Shown: positions 53,731 through 64,000 of the stretch, one piece after another | Position numbering within the stretch: the first letter of the stretch is position 1 | Layout: every line of letters begins with the position of its first letter | From: Mesostigma viride | Taxonomy: Eukaryota > Streptophyta > Mesostigmatophyceae > Mesostigmatales > Mesostigmataceae | NCBI GenBank assembly: GCA_009746045.1 | Contig: RPFO01000865.1 | Location: forward strand, 22,079-86,078 | DNA length: 64,000 nt | Direction: 5' to 3' | Notes under the pieces: model-generated | The model's database searches: none | What the model was told of the DNA's origin: nothing | What the model saw: only the letters and a program-made list of their open reading frames with translations | Made by a program: the position numbers and the translations under genes

Positions 53731-54223
53731 GGCCGGGCCCACTTCAAATGTTCCGCCGTCCAAGCCAAGTGTGTGACACTTTTTCGCTATTTTCGCAAAA
53801 AAAAAATAAAATTTCGCACGAGTTCGCGTGATTTTCGCGTGATTTTCGCAAAATTTTCACACATTTTCGCACGATTTCGCACGATTTCGCACAATTTTGC
53901 ATGATTTCGCACAATTTCGCATGGATTTCAACCAAGGGTCGTTTTGGGGAGTGACGTTTGACAAAATTTCGCATGAATTCACACACGTTGTGCACATCAA
54001 AATTTTTTACCGTCGACATTTTTCACATGAAATTTCGCACAATTTCAGCAAATTTCGCACAAATTCGCACGATTTCAGCAAATTTCACACGATTTCAGCA
54101 AATTTCGCACAATTTCGCACGATTTCGCACGACGAATCACTCTGCAGAGTGACGATCGTCGAAAAAGTCAAAAAAACGACCAAAAGTGTCACACTTTTCG
54201 GAACATTTGAAGTGGGCCCGGCC
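53731..54223. mobile_element. 493-bp MITE
   Basis: 24-bp inverted ends (GGCCGGGCCCACTTCAAATG and so on), flanked by AGGTA on both sides (53726-53730 and 54224-54228); the site is single in the 5' LTR. The middle is full of TTCGCACGATTT-like units in both halves. Non-coding. Confidence 0.9.
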
Positions 54224-54464
54224 AGGTAGTGAATACTGTACCGGGAGTGTTATTACTGAGCAGGCATTCTGGGCTGCTCAGGACTAGCAAGCACAGTGCA
54301 CAAGTATATAAAGAATAGACCAGTGCCATTTGGGCAGATCTCTTGCGAGCCCGCCTCACGTGTGTTGCCTTGACTTGGCAAACTCGTGTACAAGCACTCA
54401 CGTGCCCGAGTGCTGTAAGCCTATACAATTTAACAAAGCTCCGTTTCCAACCATATTCACACAT

Positions 54465-55246
54465 CAAGTTTCGTTTAAGTGGCCAGCCGGAGCGGCTGCT
54501 TAGGTTTTAGCGGACAAGTGTTCGAAGCGCGTCATTGGTGAATTACTTGGGAACTTGGGTTTCCCCGCGAAACTCCAACCGCACGTTCAGATTTCCAAAT
54601 CTCAAGTAAAGTTCGGCGCAACTTTCTGAACGGGGGCAGTTGACGAGCAGCATTCCTCCGGACGAATGAATTGCGTTCCATACTTGCGCAAAATTTTGAA
54701 AGGTAGCTTGCGTGCAGCCCTACTAAAATTTGCGCGGACGTTCAGATTTCCAAATCTCGGGTAAATTTCGGCGGAACTTTCTGAACGGGGGTAGTTGGCG
54801 GGCAGCGTTCCTCCAGACGAATGAAATGCGTTCCATACTAGCGCAAAATTTTGAAAGGTAGCTTGCGTGCAGCCCTACTAAAATTTGCGCGAAGTGTGGG
54901 ACTGAAAATTCGTAACGGAAACTTTTTGGTAGTTGCCGTCAAGTCTTTTGTGCAAACGTGTGGGAGTGAAAATTCGTAACGGAAAAGTTTTGGTAGTTGC
55001 CGTCACTTCATTTTGCGCGAGTGTTGGGCTGAAAATTCGTAACGGAAACTTTTTGGTAGTTGGCGTCACTTCCTTTGGTTCGACTGAAAATTCGCTGAAA
55101 TTCGCTGAATTCGTACCGTAGCCTAATTTTTAGTACCTCGAAGTGACGGGGCACCTAAAAATTTGCCCACAAGTACACTTGGCAGCGCGCTCACTGGGAA
55201 AAATTGTACAGCCGCTCCGGCGGGCCACTTGAACGAATTGTAATGA
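54465..55246. mobile_element. 782-bp TIR element
   Basis: Flanked by CAT (54462-54464 and 55247-55249). Near both ends lies an inverted 21-bp block (AAGTGGCCAGCCGGAGCGGC, one mismatch). Inside are two copies of a block of about 50 bases ending AAATTTGCGCG and three of a block around GAAAATTCGTAACGGAAA. No transposase. Confidence 0.75.
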
Positions 55247-55301
55247 CATTGCTGCATTGCAACCATATCCTTACATACTGCGTTTCATAAGAATGTTAAC
55301 T

Positions 55302-57412
55302 ACATGTCCGAGCGGCACGCCGCCTTCATATTGGCCGCCCTGCCGCCAACGACGACACCCCCCTACATGGCGCCATGGCCCAATACGGGTGGTGGGATTG
55401 GCGAGTCGTACCCTTGGAACATGTCCCCGGCACCTTTACCGGCGCCGCTTTTCGCAAAGCCGCAGGGCATCGGGAAACGTTTTGGAAACGAATGTTACAT
55501 GCATTTCTGCCCCACGGTTTTTGCATTGAATGCAAGAGCTTCAAAGCTCGGTCTCGCCGCCGCCCGCCTCCCCCCCGTCCCCGCCCTCTTATGTTCATCC
55601 GTGCCTGGCGTCTGAAGCACAATCTCCACCCATATCGCCCCTATCCCCCCAGCGTCACCCCGGACCCTCCACCTTCCACACATGTGTCCACCGATCCTTC
55701 CCTTTACTCCACCAGTCTCCGCTGCTTACGTCACATGTCTCGGCTTATGCAACGCGGCAACTTTCATGCATCCTATCTCGAAGCCTGCAGCTTGAAGAAG
55801 CTTACCAGCTTACACATTGCCGTCGGGTCGTGCTCCCCAGCTGATCTGCAAGTCCCCCGCTCCCATGCCACTAGTCTGCGAGGCCTTCTCTCACGTATCA
55901 TTCGGCACCGTGTCAATGGGAATGCAGATGCACTGCGTCCGCGCCGTTTACTGATCTCACCTTTCATTCATGCTGCGATGGATGAGCTGTGTTTGCCACA
56001 CATTCTGCATTTGCCGCAAGTGCAGGCTGCGATGCCGCTCGTGGTGCGCAACACTTTCGGCACTCCCATTGCCGCCTGGCATTACTCTCCCACCTTGGGA
56101 CAAATGGTTTTCAGCAACGGGAAGGTCAGCCGCGATACAACGCCCACCGAGCTGGCCACCATCTTGGCAGGGCCCTGCCCCTGCCAACAACAACGGTATT
56201 TCAAGTACCTTGATCCCACCTCACAGCACGTCATGACCGCTGACCTCAGCATCCTGCCGAGCCACACGCTTGTAGACCTTTTTGCCAAAGGCACCAAGTT
56301 TCGGCCGTGGGTCCAGCGCACGTGTGCCAAAGAGGTGAATGCACTGCTCTCAACATCACTGCGCAAATTCTGCAATGCCATGTGCACGGACCTACAGCTT
56401 GCTCCCCTTGCCATGGAACCGTGGTTTCGCGCCGTCATTCACGAATGCAATGCACGTCTCACCAGGCTTGATTACCGTCTCCAGCAGGTCCACCGCACCA
56501 CCTGGCTCAACACCACAGATACAGCACTTCTTGACCACTTCAAGCAGGACTTTATCATCACGTGTGTTGACAAGAGTGCCAACAACTTTGCTTTTATATG
56601 CAAGAAGCACTACCTTGCTACTTTGCAACACGAGTTGGCGTCCAGCCCTACCTATGTTCAGCGTGCACAGTCCACCGCCAGTATCACTGCTGCTCATCGG
56701 GCTTTTCTGCACAGCCAAAACATTTTTGCTCGGGCATTCCTTAAGCGACAGCGACGCGCCACCACCACTACGTTCCCATATCTGTATCTCACTCTCAAGC
56801 TGCACAAAACTCCTGTTGCTTTGCGCACCATTGCTGCGTCGCATTCAGCCCCACTGATGCCTCTCTCGAAACTCATCTGCCATGCTTTGAATGCTCTTCT
56901 CCCCGAAGCCAATGCATTATGGGTGGAGGTGCTGTCGAATGCCGGGTATGAATGCGCTGGTAGTTGGATCGTCATAGACTCAGCCCAAGTACGCCTACGC
57001 CTTGCCGCCCTTAGCCGTTCTAAGACAGCAGCAGAGAAACGTATACCTATGCCCATAGCCACCTATGATTTCACCACTCTATATACCACACTAGATTTGC
57101 ACGATTTGAAAGCTCGTTTAGATAGCCTCCTTACTCGTCTGTATGCACGTAGGCCTCACGGGCGCAACCACCTGCACGTGCGTGTTTCTCAGACCAAGCC
57201 CACGGCAACGTGGCTCTCAGGGATCGCGGCAGGTGCTATCGTGCGGGATGGTTATAATTATATTATCACGAAGGCTGACCTTGTCATTGGATCTCTTATC
57301 TTGTTGATAACACCTTCATCTGTTTTGCGGGCAATGTATACCAACAAGCTATCGGCATCCCTATGGGCACTAACTGTGCCGGGCTCCTTGCAAACCTCTA
57401 TCTATACACTTA
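55302..57412 (+). pseudogene. PLE protein, nuclease end and reverse transcriptase
   Basis: Continues the frame cut at 19953. After a shift near 55360-55375 comes YGWWDWRVVPLEHVPG and HRETFWKRMLHAFLPHGF, the C-terminal part of a GIY-YIG nuclease. The RT follows: IITCVDKSANNFAFICKKHY, YLYLTLKLHKTPVALRTIAA and ATYDFTTLYTTLDLHDLK (first Asp), then, after another shift near 57290, QAIGIPMGTNCAGLLANLYL. These are the ordered PLE RT motifs. The sequence stops making sense at about 57412, just before the region that should hold the catalytic DD. A matching C-terminal piece lies inverted at 63430-64000. Confidence 0.85.
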
Positions 57413-57664
57413 ATTTTTACAGCAATCGCTCAATATTTCCGAAGATACCGCACCGCTCACCTGCCCAGCAAATATGCTGGTTCAATATACGAGAATGCTC
57501 ATAACTTTCGACTCCGGGCATGAAATTTATCGCGGTTGGTTGGCTTAGACTCGTCTTTTGAAGGACGAACACGCTGAATTAATTTTCTACAGCTATGCTT
57601 CAATAATTTCCGAAGGATTACCGGCACGCCTGCCAGGCAAATATCGCTGTTTTCAAGGCTCGAT

Positions 57665-60600
57665 ATGGCGGAATACGACTTATCCCAGCAATCCACAACA
57701 AGCCGTCCGCGGCCCTGCACCAATCCTGATGAAGCCCATGGCGTCATTGGAAACACCCTTGGCACCTATTGCCGGACGCCACTGTCAGACATCCAGCCGC
57801 TCCACTCCACCGCTCCGCCGAACAGCGACCCTGCCATGGATTACCCGCGAGGAGCCCTTTCTGGCCGAGGAAGCTTGCCGCATTTTACCTGGCACAATGG
57901 CCAGGCCTTAAGCCCATCATGCGCCTGTCCCGAGCTTGCCGCCCTCACCATCCCTGCACCTGGTCTGCGAGAAAAAAGTGCGAGATCGGGACTGGCAACC
58001 AACAGGTTACCCATCATGTCGGACTTTCTCCACGACGACCCCGACGACACCGAGCCTCTGCCTTCGCAGTCTGGTGGACGTGCTCCCGTCTTTCCGCGCG
58101 CCCTTAGAGCGCTTTGTCATGGCCCTTCTGGACCTGGGAACCGACCCCATTGTTGCTGCCGCCATCAGGCATCACCCCAAGCAAGTCCGTAATACTCGCT
58201 TCGATCACTCCCCTCCTCCTCAACGCTGCCCTCAACCCTGTCACAACCACCTCGCCACCCACCACGCCCATTCCTCACCGCCGACACCGTTCCATCCACT
58301 CGCCATCACCACATTCGCGCAGATGCAGCAGCAGCAGCAGCTCCTCCACCAGCTCCAGCAACAATTTGCCGCCTCCATAAACTCCTGCAAGACCACCTAT
58401 CTGCCGCCCGCTTGCAGAACCCTACGGAGCTCATCAACGAATCAAAACAGCGTCAAGGCCACAGCAACAAGGGGATGCTAATGCACGGAACCCATTCGCT
58501 CATCAGTAATTGTGGTACGTTGGCGTCCCTCGAACGTCAACGATGCACGCCTGGCATCTACCTCCGGGGCGACCCCTTCCCTGTTGGGAAGCTCGGCGTG
58601 CGCCCCAAGCGTCGTCATCAAAACGCAACGATCGGTCGGCGGCCCATCCGCCCCTGTCCTTGGTGGAATTTCCACCCGCAAGGAGACAAACTTGCAGGTG
58701 CAGACTTAGGCCCGCCGATGAACCTCCACGATACCACAACTGAGCATCGGACGATTACTGTACCCGGCGAGCAGCTTTCGAGGCCCGGGCTGGCCGCCCT
58801 GACCGGGCCAGAGGTCCACGGGCTCGAGGCAGCAAGCAGGGCCACCCGCAACTACGGTGCAGCATCTCATGCCGCCTCTTTAATGGCGCTTCATCGTGCC
58901 GCATTAACGGCGGCTTCCTCCAATGACGGCCGACCCCCAGAGATTACACGCGTGCCAGCGCCCCAGCCCCACTCGGGCCCCGCGCGTCACGCCATCGCCA
59001 CGGCATCGACGGTCACCTGCTTCCCCGCCGTGTGGGGATCCGCCGGGGCAACGTTCAGCGAGGTATGGCTGCCAGGCTTGGCCGTCCACTAATAAAATCG
59101 TTCTGCTTTGCACCTGACCGGAGGCCGCGCTGCAAACCCTTCTCTTCCTATCAATGCGACCGACCTCGCGGCCCGCGGCTCCAGCGGCTCTAGCAGTGGG
59201 ATTACGTCCTACTCCCCTCCCGCCCGGCTTTGCCTTCGCAGCCCTGGGCCTGTCGAGAGAGAGCAACGGTCGCCAGTGAGCCAGGTTCGCCCCGCCTCGC
59301 GCGGCCGCCTCCGAAACCTCCTCAGCTGGCACGCATTTCTTATGCGTTGCAGACGCAGACTCATTTACCTGGCCACCCGAGCACACCGTCGGCGGTCGCC
59401 TCGTTACGCGGTTGGCAGGACGAATCGAACAGGTGATTGAAAGCATAAGTCCCCACCCGCCCCCCTACGCCCACCACCTCCACCCCCACCCCATTCACCT
59501 CCTGCGCTCCATCTCGCCCCCACCCTCCGCCTGACCCCCCTTTTCGGTTCAACGCGGCGCCCTTGGTGTCATCCCACCCTCAACGCCCGCACGCTCCAAG
59601 CCCGACGCTGACCACTGTCACTGGCCTGGCAGTGACGACTGTCAAGTTGACATCGATGTATCCCAATCTTATTGGTTTCTGCATTACAACAATAATCGCC
59701 ACCTGGGAATCCAAGAACACAGTGCGCACCGCTCGGCCCCGCGGATCAACGCCTTGCTGCTGACAACATCGATCGGCTGGGGGTTCTACTACGGAGGGGC
59801 GACGGACCGGGAACGGGAGGCGCCGGTCTCTCTGCTCGTCCGTCGCGTAACGCCACATGGCGCGAACCCCAGCTGGTCAACGCTCGGACTCCTTGTGGCC
59901 ACTTTCCATTCCGATGGAGGGCCACTCGACCTACGCCCTGACGGTTTGGGCGTGTTGGTATCGCTACCCCAGCTCCGGCCACCGAGAACAGACGCAAGGA
60001 CTTCTTTGAGCGTCTGAGAACCTGGCGAACGGCAATCCCTGTCGCAAACTGACACTCGCTCTGCGCTGTTGGACGCCAAAGCCACGCTACACCGGTATCT
60101 GGCGGATGTCAGCACAGCCCCAACGGTCGGTCTCCATCCAACACGTGAAACTTTTTGCTGATTTGCTTACGACATGCGATTTGGTCACTTGCCAACACCG
60201 CTTTCCACATAGTTCCAGATGCTTTGGTCACACACACTCGCCAACTGGCACTGAACCCTGCATCGACTATGTTGCTTAATGCGCAAAGCGTCATCAGGCT
60301 TCTGCTACTAGCTGCTCGCTCGCGATGTGATCTCCCCTGGTGCGCTCCGATCATGCATCGTCACCGCCGCATCCGCCCGATTTCCCCATCGCGCCTTTTC
60401 GTAAGCACGTGGCCCACCTGATTTGCGCACACTTCAAGTTGCTGAGAAATTCTGACACGCTCCTGGAGGATTCCTGAAAAACGCGAGTTCCCACAAAGCG
60501 CGCCGCAGAGGCGTTCGTCGACGCGCTGGACATCCCGCCGGCCTACGCCAGCTGTTCGCTGCGGCCGGCATCGCCTTCGGGCACCTTCGCTGACAAGCTG

Positions 60601-62815
60601 CCCTGCGCCGTGGGCCCTACTGCCCCCTGCCGCCCGCTCCGCTTCCCACCAGCCTGGCCCGGCTCCCCGCCGTCATCCGGCCGGCAAGCCATTGCGCGAC
60701 AACAGCCGACCCCGCCCGCTACGCCCGCTCAAAGCCGATTTACCACTCGGCATCCGGCAGGCGACCAAGGAGCAGGAGGACCTCCATGTCCGCGAGTACT
60801 TCGCCCACCTCAAGGACCAGCACGGCAAGTACGCCTGGAACCGCCTGCGTCACGCCCAACGGCCCGCCGGCGGCGCGCAGCCGGCGCCGCGGGGCGCTCT
60901 CTGGCTCACCGCAGCAGCAGCTCGACCAGTGGTATTCCTCCCAGTCCCGGCTGCTCGGCGCCCCCCGCCGCCTCCGCCGCTTGGCCCTCTGGCGGCCGCA
61001 CGCCTGGCAGTAGACAACCCGCGGAGTCCCTGCGCCGCCCACGCCGCCCGCCGCTGAGCAGGACTACCGTACCCAGCCTGACGGAACCCCTGGCCGACCC
61101 CAACGAGCTCCCGCCGTTCACCGAGCTCGAGCTTAGCACCGCGCCAAGCAACTCCGCTTCTACGCCGCCGTTGGACCTGACCAGCTCCCAGCCCCGGTGA
61201 TTAAGCTGACGGCGCTCACGGGGTTCCTGCTTGACGTCTGCAACCGATCCTGCTTGGCCAACGCGCCGCCGATTCCTGATGAGTGGCAGCACAAGCTACC
61301 GTATTATGCTGTACAAAACAAAGGTTCCCCTGACGACCCCGCCAACTACAGAGGAGTCTGCATCCAGAGCGCCGCACTCAAGTTGTTCATGCGCATGATC
61401 CTCAACCGCCTTCGTCTGCTCTCGACTGTCACCTTGGGGAAAGTCAAATGGGCTTCCGTCCTGGGCGCAACACCGTCATGGCCATCTTCGTTGCGCGTCG
61501 CCTCTTCGAGGAAATCGCTCTCCTGCAACCTGGTGAGTTTCCCGCCATCCTGATCTTCGTCGACTTCATCAAGGCTTTTGATTCTGTCCTCTGGGACGCT
61601 CTATGGGCTGTACTTGCTCGCGCTCGCGTCCCACTCCCCTGATTACCGTCATCCGCACGCTGTATGAGGGGTCGACCACTTCGGTGCGCACTCAACACGG
61701 CATTACCCCGCCCTGCCCACTGCAGACCGGCGTCTGGCAGGGTTGCGTCCTGTCGCCGTACCTGTTTATTATTGTCGTGGATTATGTTATGCGCCAGGCA
61801 CGTTGCTCGCTTTGCTAGCATTGCAGGTCGTGCCCCTGGCGTAGCGATCACGAACGAGCTTGGGGAAGGGGGGCCGACTAACCAGCAGAATTTACTAGCT
61901 GACCTCATTTATTCCGACGACATCACGCTAATCGAGAAGCCGGAGTCTGCCCAACTTTGGCTGGACTGCCTGGCGCTCGAGGCTCGGCGGTTGGTCTGAA
62001 ATCAGCCCCAAAACGGAGGCCCTGGCCCTCGGCATGGCAGGGCGGCCCCACCCACACTCCGCCTCTTAGACGATGCCGAGGTCAACTACCCTCCTTCAGG
62101 CCGCTTCAAGCTGCTCGGCAGTTGGCTTCCCAACTGCGAGGACGACATGACGACACGGATCGGCATGGCGTGGGCGCACCTCCATGACCACCGCCCCCGT
62201 GTGGAGCAACCCCGCCCTACCCGGATCGTCAAGCGTGACCTCTTCAAGGTCGTCATTCTGACGATCCTGACCTACGGCGCCGAGACGTGACACTAACGCA
62301 GGAGCTGGCGCAACGACTCGACGGCGCCGTCACCAAGATGCTGCGCCAGGCCCTTAACATCCCCCTTGGTTTGCACATTAGTAATGAGGATTTGTACGCT
62401 GATTTGCCCTATGTTTTCCCACATTATAGGCACAGGCGCCTGGCCTAGCGGGGCACCTGGCCCGCACAGATCAGGTAGATACATCAGATAGACTAGCTGG
62501 CACCAAGCCCGCCCAGCCTGGCGATATGTCCTCACCTGGCGTGCCCCCGCCGCGCGCGGCAGGGCCGCCACCCGTGGACTTTTCGTGATAGACTCGGCAT
62601 GGACATGTGCTACACTAGACGTGACGGGCTCACCCCCGGGCAGCCTCCTGGTTTGTCTGTAATATGGAGGCAGATGGTGCGCAAGGATAGATGGCAAGTA
62701 GTGATGAAGGAGACCACCCACAAGCCTGTGGGGGCTCCGCGTGTGACCAAGTATGGCATTCATAGCGATTCGGGCCGCGGTGCCCACACCCCTGTAACTA
62801 GGACCTAGATAGCTT
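57665..62815 (+). pseudogene. Degenerate LINE (non-LTR retrotransposon)
   Basis: Broken by many frameshifts. 57665-58480 could be a first ORF (MAEYDLSQQSTTSRP; later a Gln-rich QMQQQQQLLHQLQQQF). Around 59960-60140 one frame reads ENRRKDFFERLRTWR then CAVG and GRSPS, like the end of an AP endonuclease. RT: GSPDDPANYRGVCIQSAALK, MGFRPGRNTVMAIF, LIFVDFIKAFDSVLWDAL (Asp), GVWQGCVLSPYLFII and LIYSDDITLIE (catalytic DD), then GRFKLLGSWLPNCEDDM and ILTYGAET. This is the standard LINE order. Much more GC-rich than its neighbours. It is old, with at least six frame changes in RT alone. Confidence 0.8.
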
Positions 62816-62849
62816 ATACCATCCATTCCATCCCATGTTCCCCTCCCAC

Positions 62850-63440
62850 TGAGGACTTATCAAGGAGACAACCAGCGCAGGCCAGAAATCGGGAGAATCC
62901 GGACCATGGTAGCTCGAGCCTGCCGTTATCTTGTCCGCGTGTTCGAGTCGTTCAGGATGATGAAGATGAATGGTGATGGAAATGTGTATCCTTGTGCATT
63001 GAAATTATGGCTGGCTTACGTGTAGAGCGACTAGATGACCTAGACGGTGGGGCCGGAAACAGCATGCTTGATCAGGGCGTGTGTTTCGAGCCTAACTGGC
63101 CGGGAGTGTCTAGTGGTGAGCACCATTGCTGCGATCGCTTCTCCACCATTTACGAGGAAATACCCGCAAATGGAAAACCACTGAAAAGGTAGCTAGTCAG
63201 TCATCACGTTAGCCATGCCATGATCCAAACGTCCAAGAACTGCACACGGTGCAAGGCAAAAAGCCGGAGGACAGCACTTTCAAATGTGCGGCGGGAACCA
63301 AAAGCCCGCGGATGCCAGAAAACATCGTGTTGCTGCAGCGACGCGACGATGTGGACAACGAATCCAGTGCCAAGCTCGGAACGGCCGCAAAGGAGATCTG
63401 GCATCACAGGGTTCAGATGTGCGGAGATCTATGAGTTCCA
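62850..63440 (+). repeat. Dispersed repeat, right copy
   Basis: Inverted partner of 18058-18660. Plus-strand frame MLDQGVCFEPNWPG, IYEEIPANGKPLKR, then GT. It runs directly into the PLE RT tail at 63.43 kb. Confidence 0.75.
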
Positions 63441-64000
63441 GCCGGTCCACGACCTGTTTGTAGAGCTTGTGCCAAGGGCAGCACCGAACAGAGTGGTGAC
63501 GTTGCAAAAAACATCGGACTTGACGGAGCATCATGTCTCGGTCATAGTCTTTGACCGATAAACGCTGCAAGAGTTCAACAAGAGTCGTGATGAAATCAAC
63601 ACGATAAGAACAAAGACGGGAAAAAACGATGTAACTGAGAAAGAACAACACCATATTTTGCTGTGTGGGAAAGGAGACTGTGAATATCGGGTAACGAATA
63701 AAAGGAACTTGCTGGTATTTAGGATCCTTGCGCTTATCATAGACAGCCGTACGCCAGCCCTTCTTTTTATGGGTAATGTTAAGATCGAGGTAATTGCAAT
63801 GAGTATCCTCCGACGTGAGCTTTAATGTGAGGACGCTTGCGGGTAGATGCCAGGCAGACCAGCGGTGATATACAAATGGGTTGCGAAATCAGGGTTGTCG
63901 AAAGCGATGACATCATCAATGTATCGACATGTATGGATAAAACGCCTGATGAGAACATCATCGTTTGAGGCAATGAGATTCTCCATGAATGCAAGCTCAT
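63430..64000 (-). pseudogene. PLE reverse transcriptase, C-terminal part
   Basis: The minus strand reads ELAFMENLIASNDDVLIRRF, HTCRYIDDVIAFDNPDF (catalytic RYIDD), LTSEDTHCNYLDLNIT, AVYDKRKDPKYQQVPFIRYP and LCSYRVDFITTLVELLQRL, the classic end of a PLE RT. One frameshift lies near 63830. It is truncated by the window edge. No GIY-YIG follows it before the repeat, agreeing with an N-terminal nuclease. It starts almost exactly where the copy at 55302-57412 ends. Confidence 0.85.

Larger units (their letters stand above)
19954..55301 (+). mobile_element. Copia-2: 35-kb Copia-type element with nested insertions
   Basis: LTRs (19954-24891 and 53320-55301, each swollen by insertions) start AGTTAAC and end GTTAACT. 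The flank ACATG is duplicated exactly (19949-19953 and 55302-55306), and the PLE frame RFQEH to MSERH is restored on removal. Gene order is ORF1, Gag, then Pol with integrase, a protease-like segment, RT and RNase H. Without insertions the element would be about 9-10 kb. The element is broken by at least eight later insertions and one tandem triplication. Confidence 0.88.
53320..55301 (+). repeat. Copia-2 3' LTR (with two insertions)
   Basis: LTR parts are 53320-53730, 54229-54464 and 55250-55301. Starts AGTTAAC and ends GTTAACT as in the 5' LTR. This copy has no TTAA element and no TGTCGCGT repeats, which is how the insertions in the 5' LTR were delimited. Confidence 0.88.

Overview
The window is almost entirely transposable-element DNA. 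No host gene, rRNA or tRNA gene, or CRISPR array is visible. The elements are eukaryotic: spliced transposase genes with clean GT-AG introns, Copia LTR retrotransposons, DIRS-type tyrosine-recombinase retrotransposons, Penelope-like elements (PLEs), a LINE, CACTA-type DNA transposons, TIR/MITE elements and a Rep-like (HUH) transposase gene. A PLE with its GIY-YIG domain in front of the reverse transcriptase (RT), DIRS elements with split direct repeats and a possible replitron together suggest a green-lineage alga. That placement is an inference from element types only.

Layout, left to right. 131-12035: a small TIR element split by Copia-1 (LTRs 806-1241 and 2079-2420 + 11808-11897). The 3' LTR of Copia-1 is split by CACTA-A (2421-11805), which carries DIRS-1 (5232-10556). 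12705-18047: a decayed spliced gene resembling a Rep/HUH transposase. Its intron holds a Gag-only LTR retrotransposon (13833-16634) and its coding sequence holds a 580-bp palindrome-ended element (16913-17492). 18058-18981: a dispersed repeat that may be a PLE pseudo-LTR. 19617-57412: a PLE cut by the 35-kb Copia-2 (19954-55301). 57665-62815: a degenerate LINE. 62850-63440: an inverted copy of the 18-kb repeat. 63430-64000: the C-terminal part of a PLE RT on the minus strand.

Copia-2 is a nest. Its 5' LTR carries a TTAA-flanked element and two copies of a TGTCGCGT-ended repeat. Its first ORF carries a third copy. Its pol carries a non-autonomous DIRS-like element (28972-31110) and the 17-kb CACTA-B (31252-48450). 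Its RT carries a tandem triplication of 530 bp. Its 3' LTR carries two MITE-like insertions. CACTA-B holds two divergent spliced genes: a TNP2-type transposase (plus, about 1,119 aa once spliced) and a proline-rich second protein (minus). Introns of these genes hold DIRS-2 (33700-39199) and another split-repeat element (44709-46509). Removing most insertions restores reading frames and leaves short target-site duplications, so the order of events can be read directly.

Most notable: (1) a Copia-type polyprotein whose only retropepsin-like segment lies between integrase and RT; (2) 2A-like NPGP motifs at the RNase H/recombinase junction of both DIRS elements; (3) the Rep-like gene with a zinc finger, a His-rich motif and a YxxK motif; (4) the PLE with N-terminal GIY-YIG; (5) a switch-like set of alternative hairpins just upstream of the TNP2 start.
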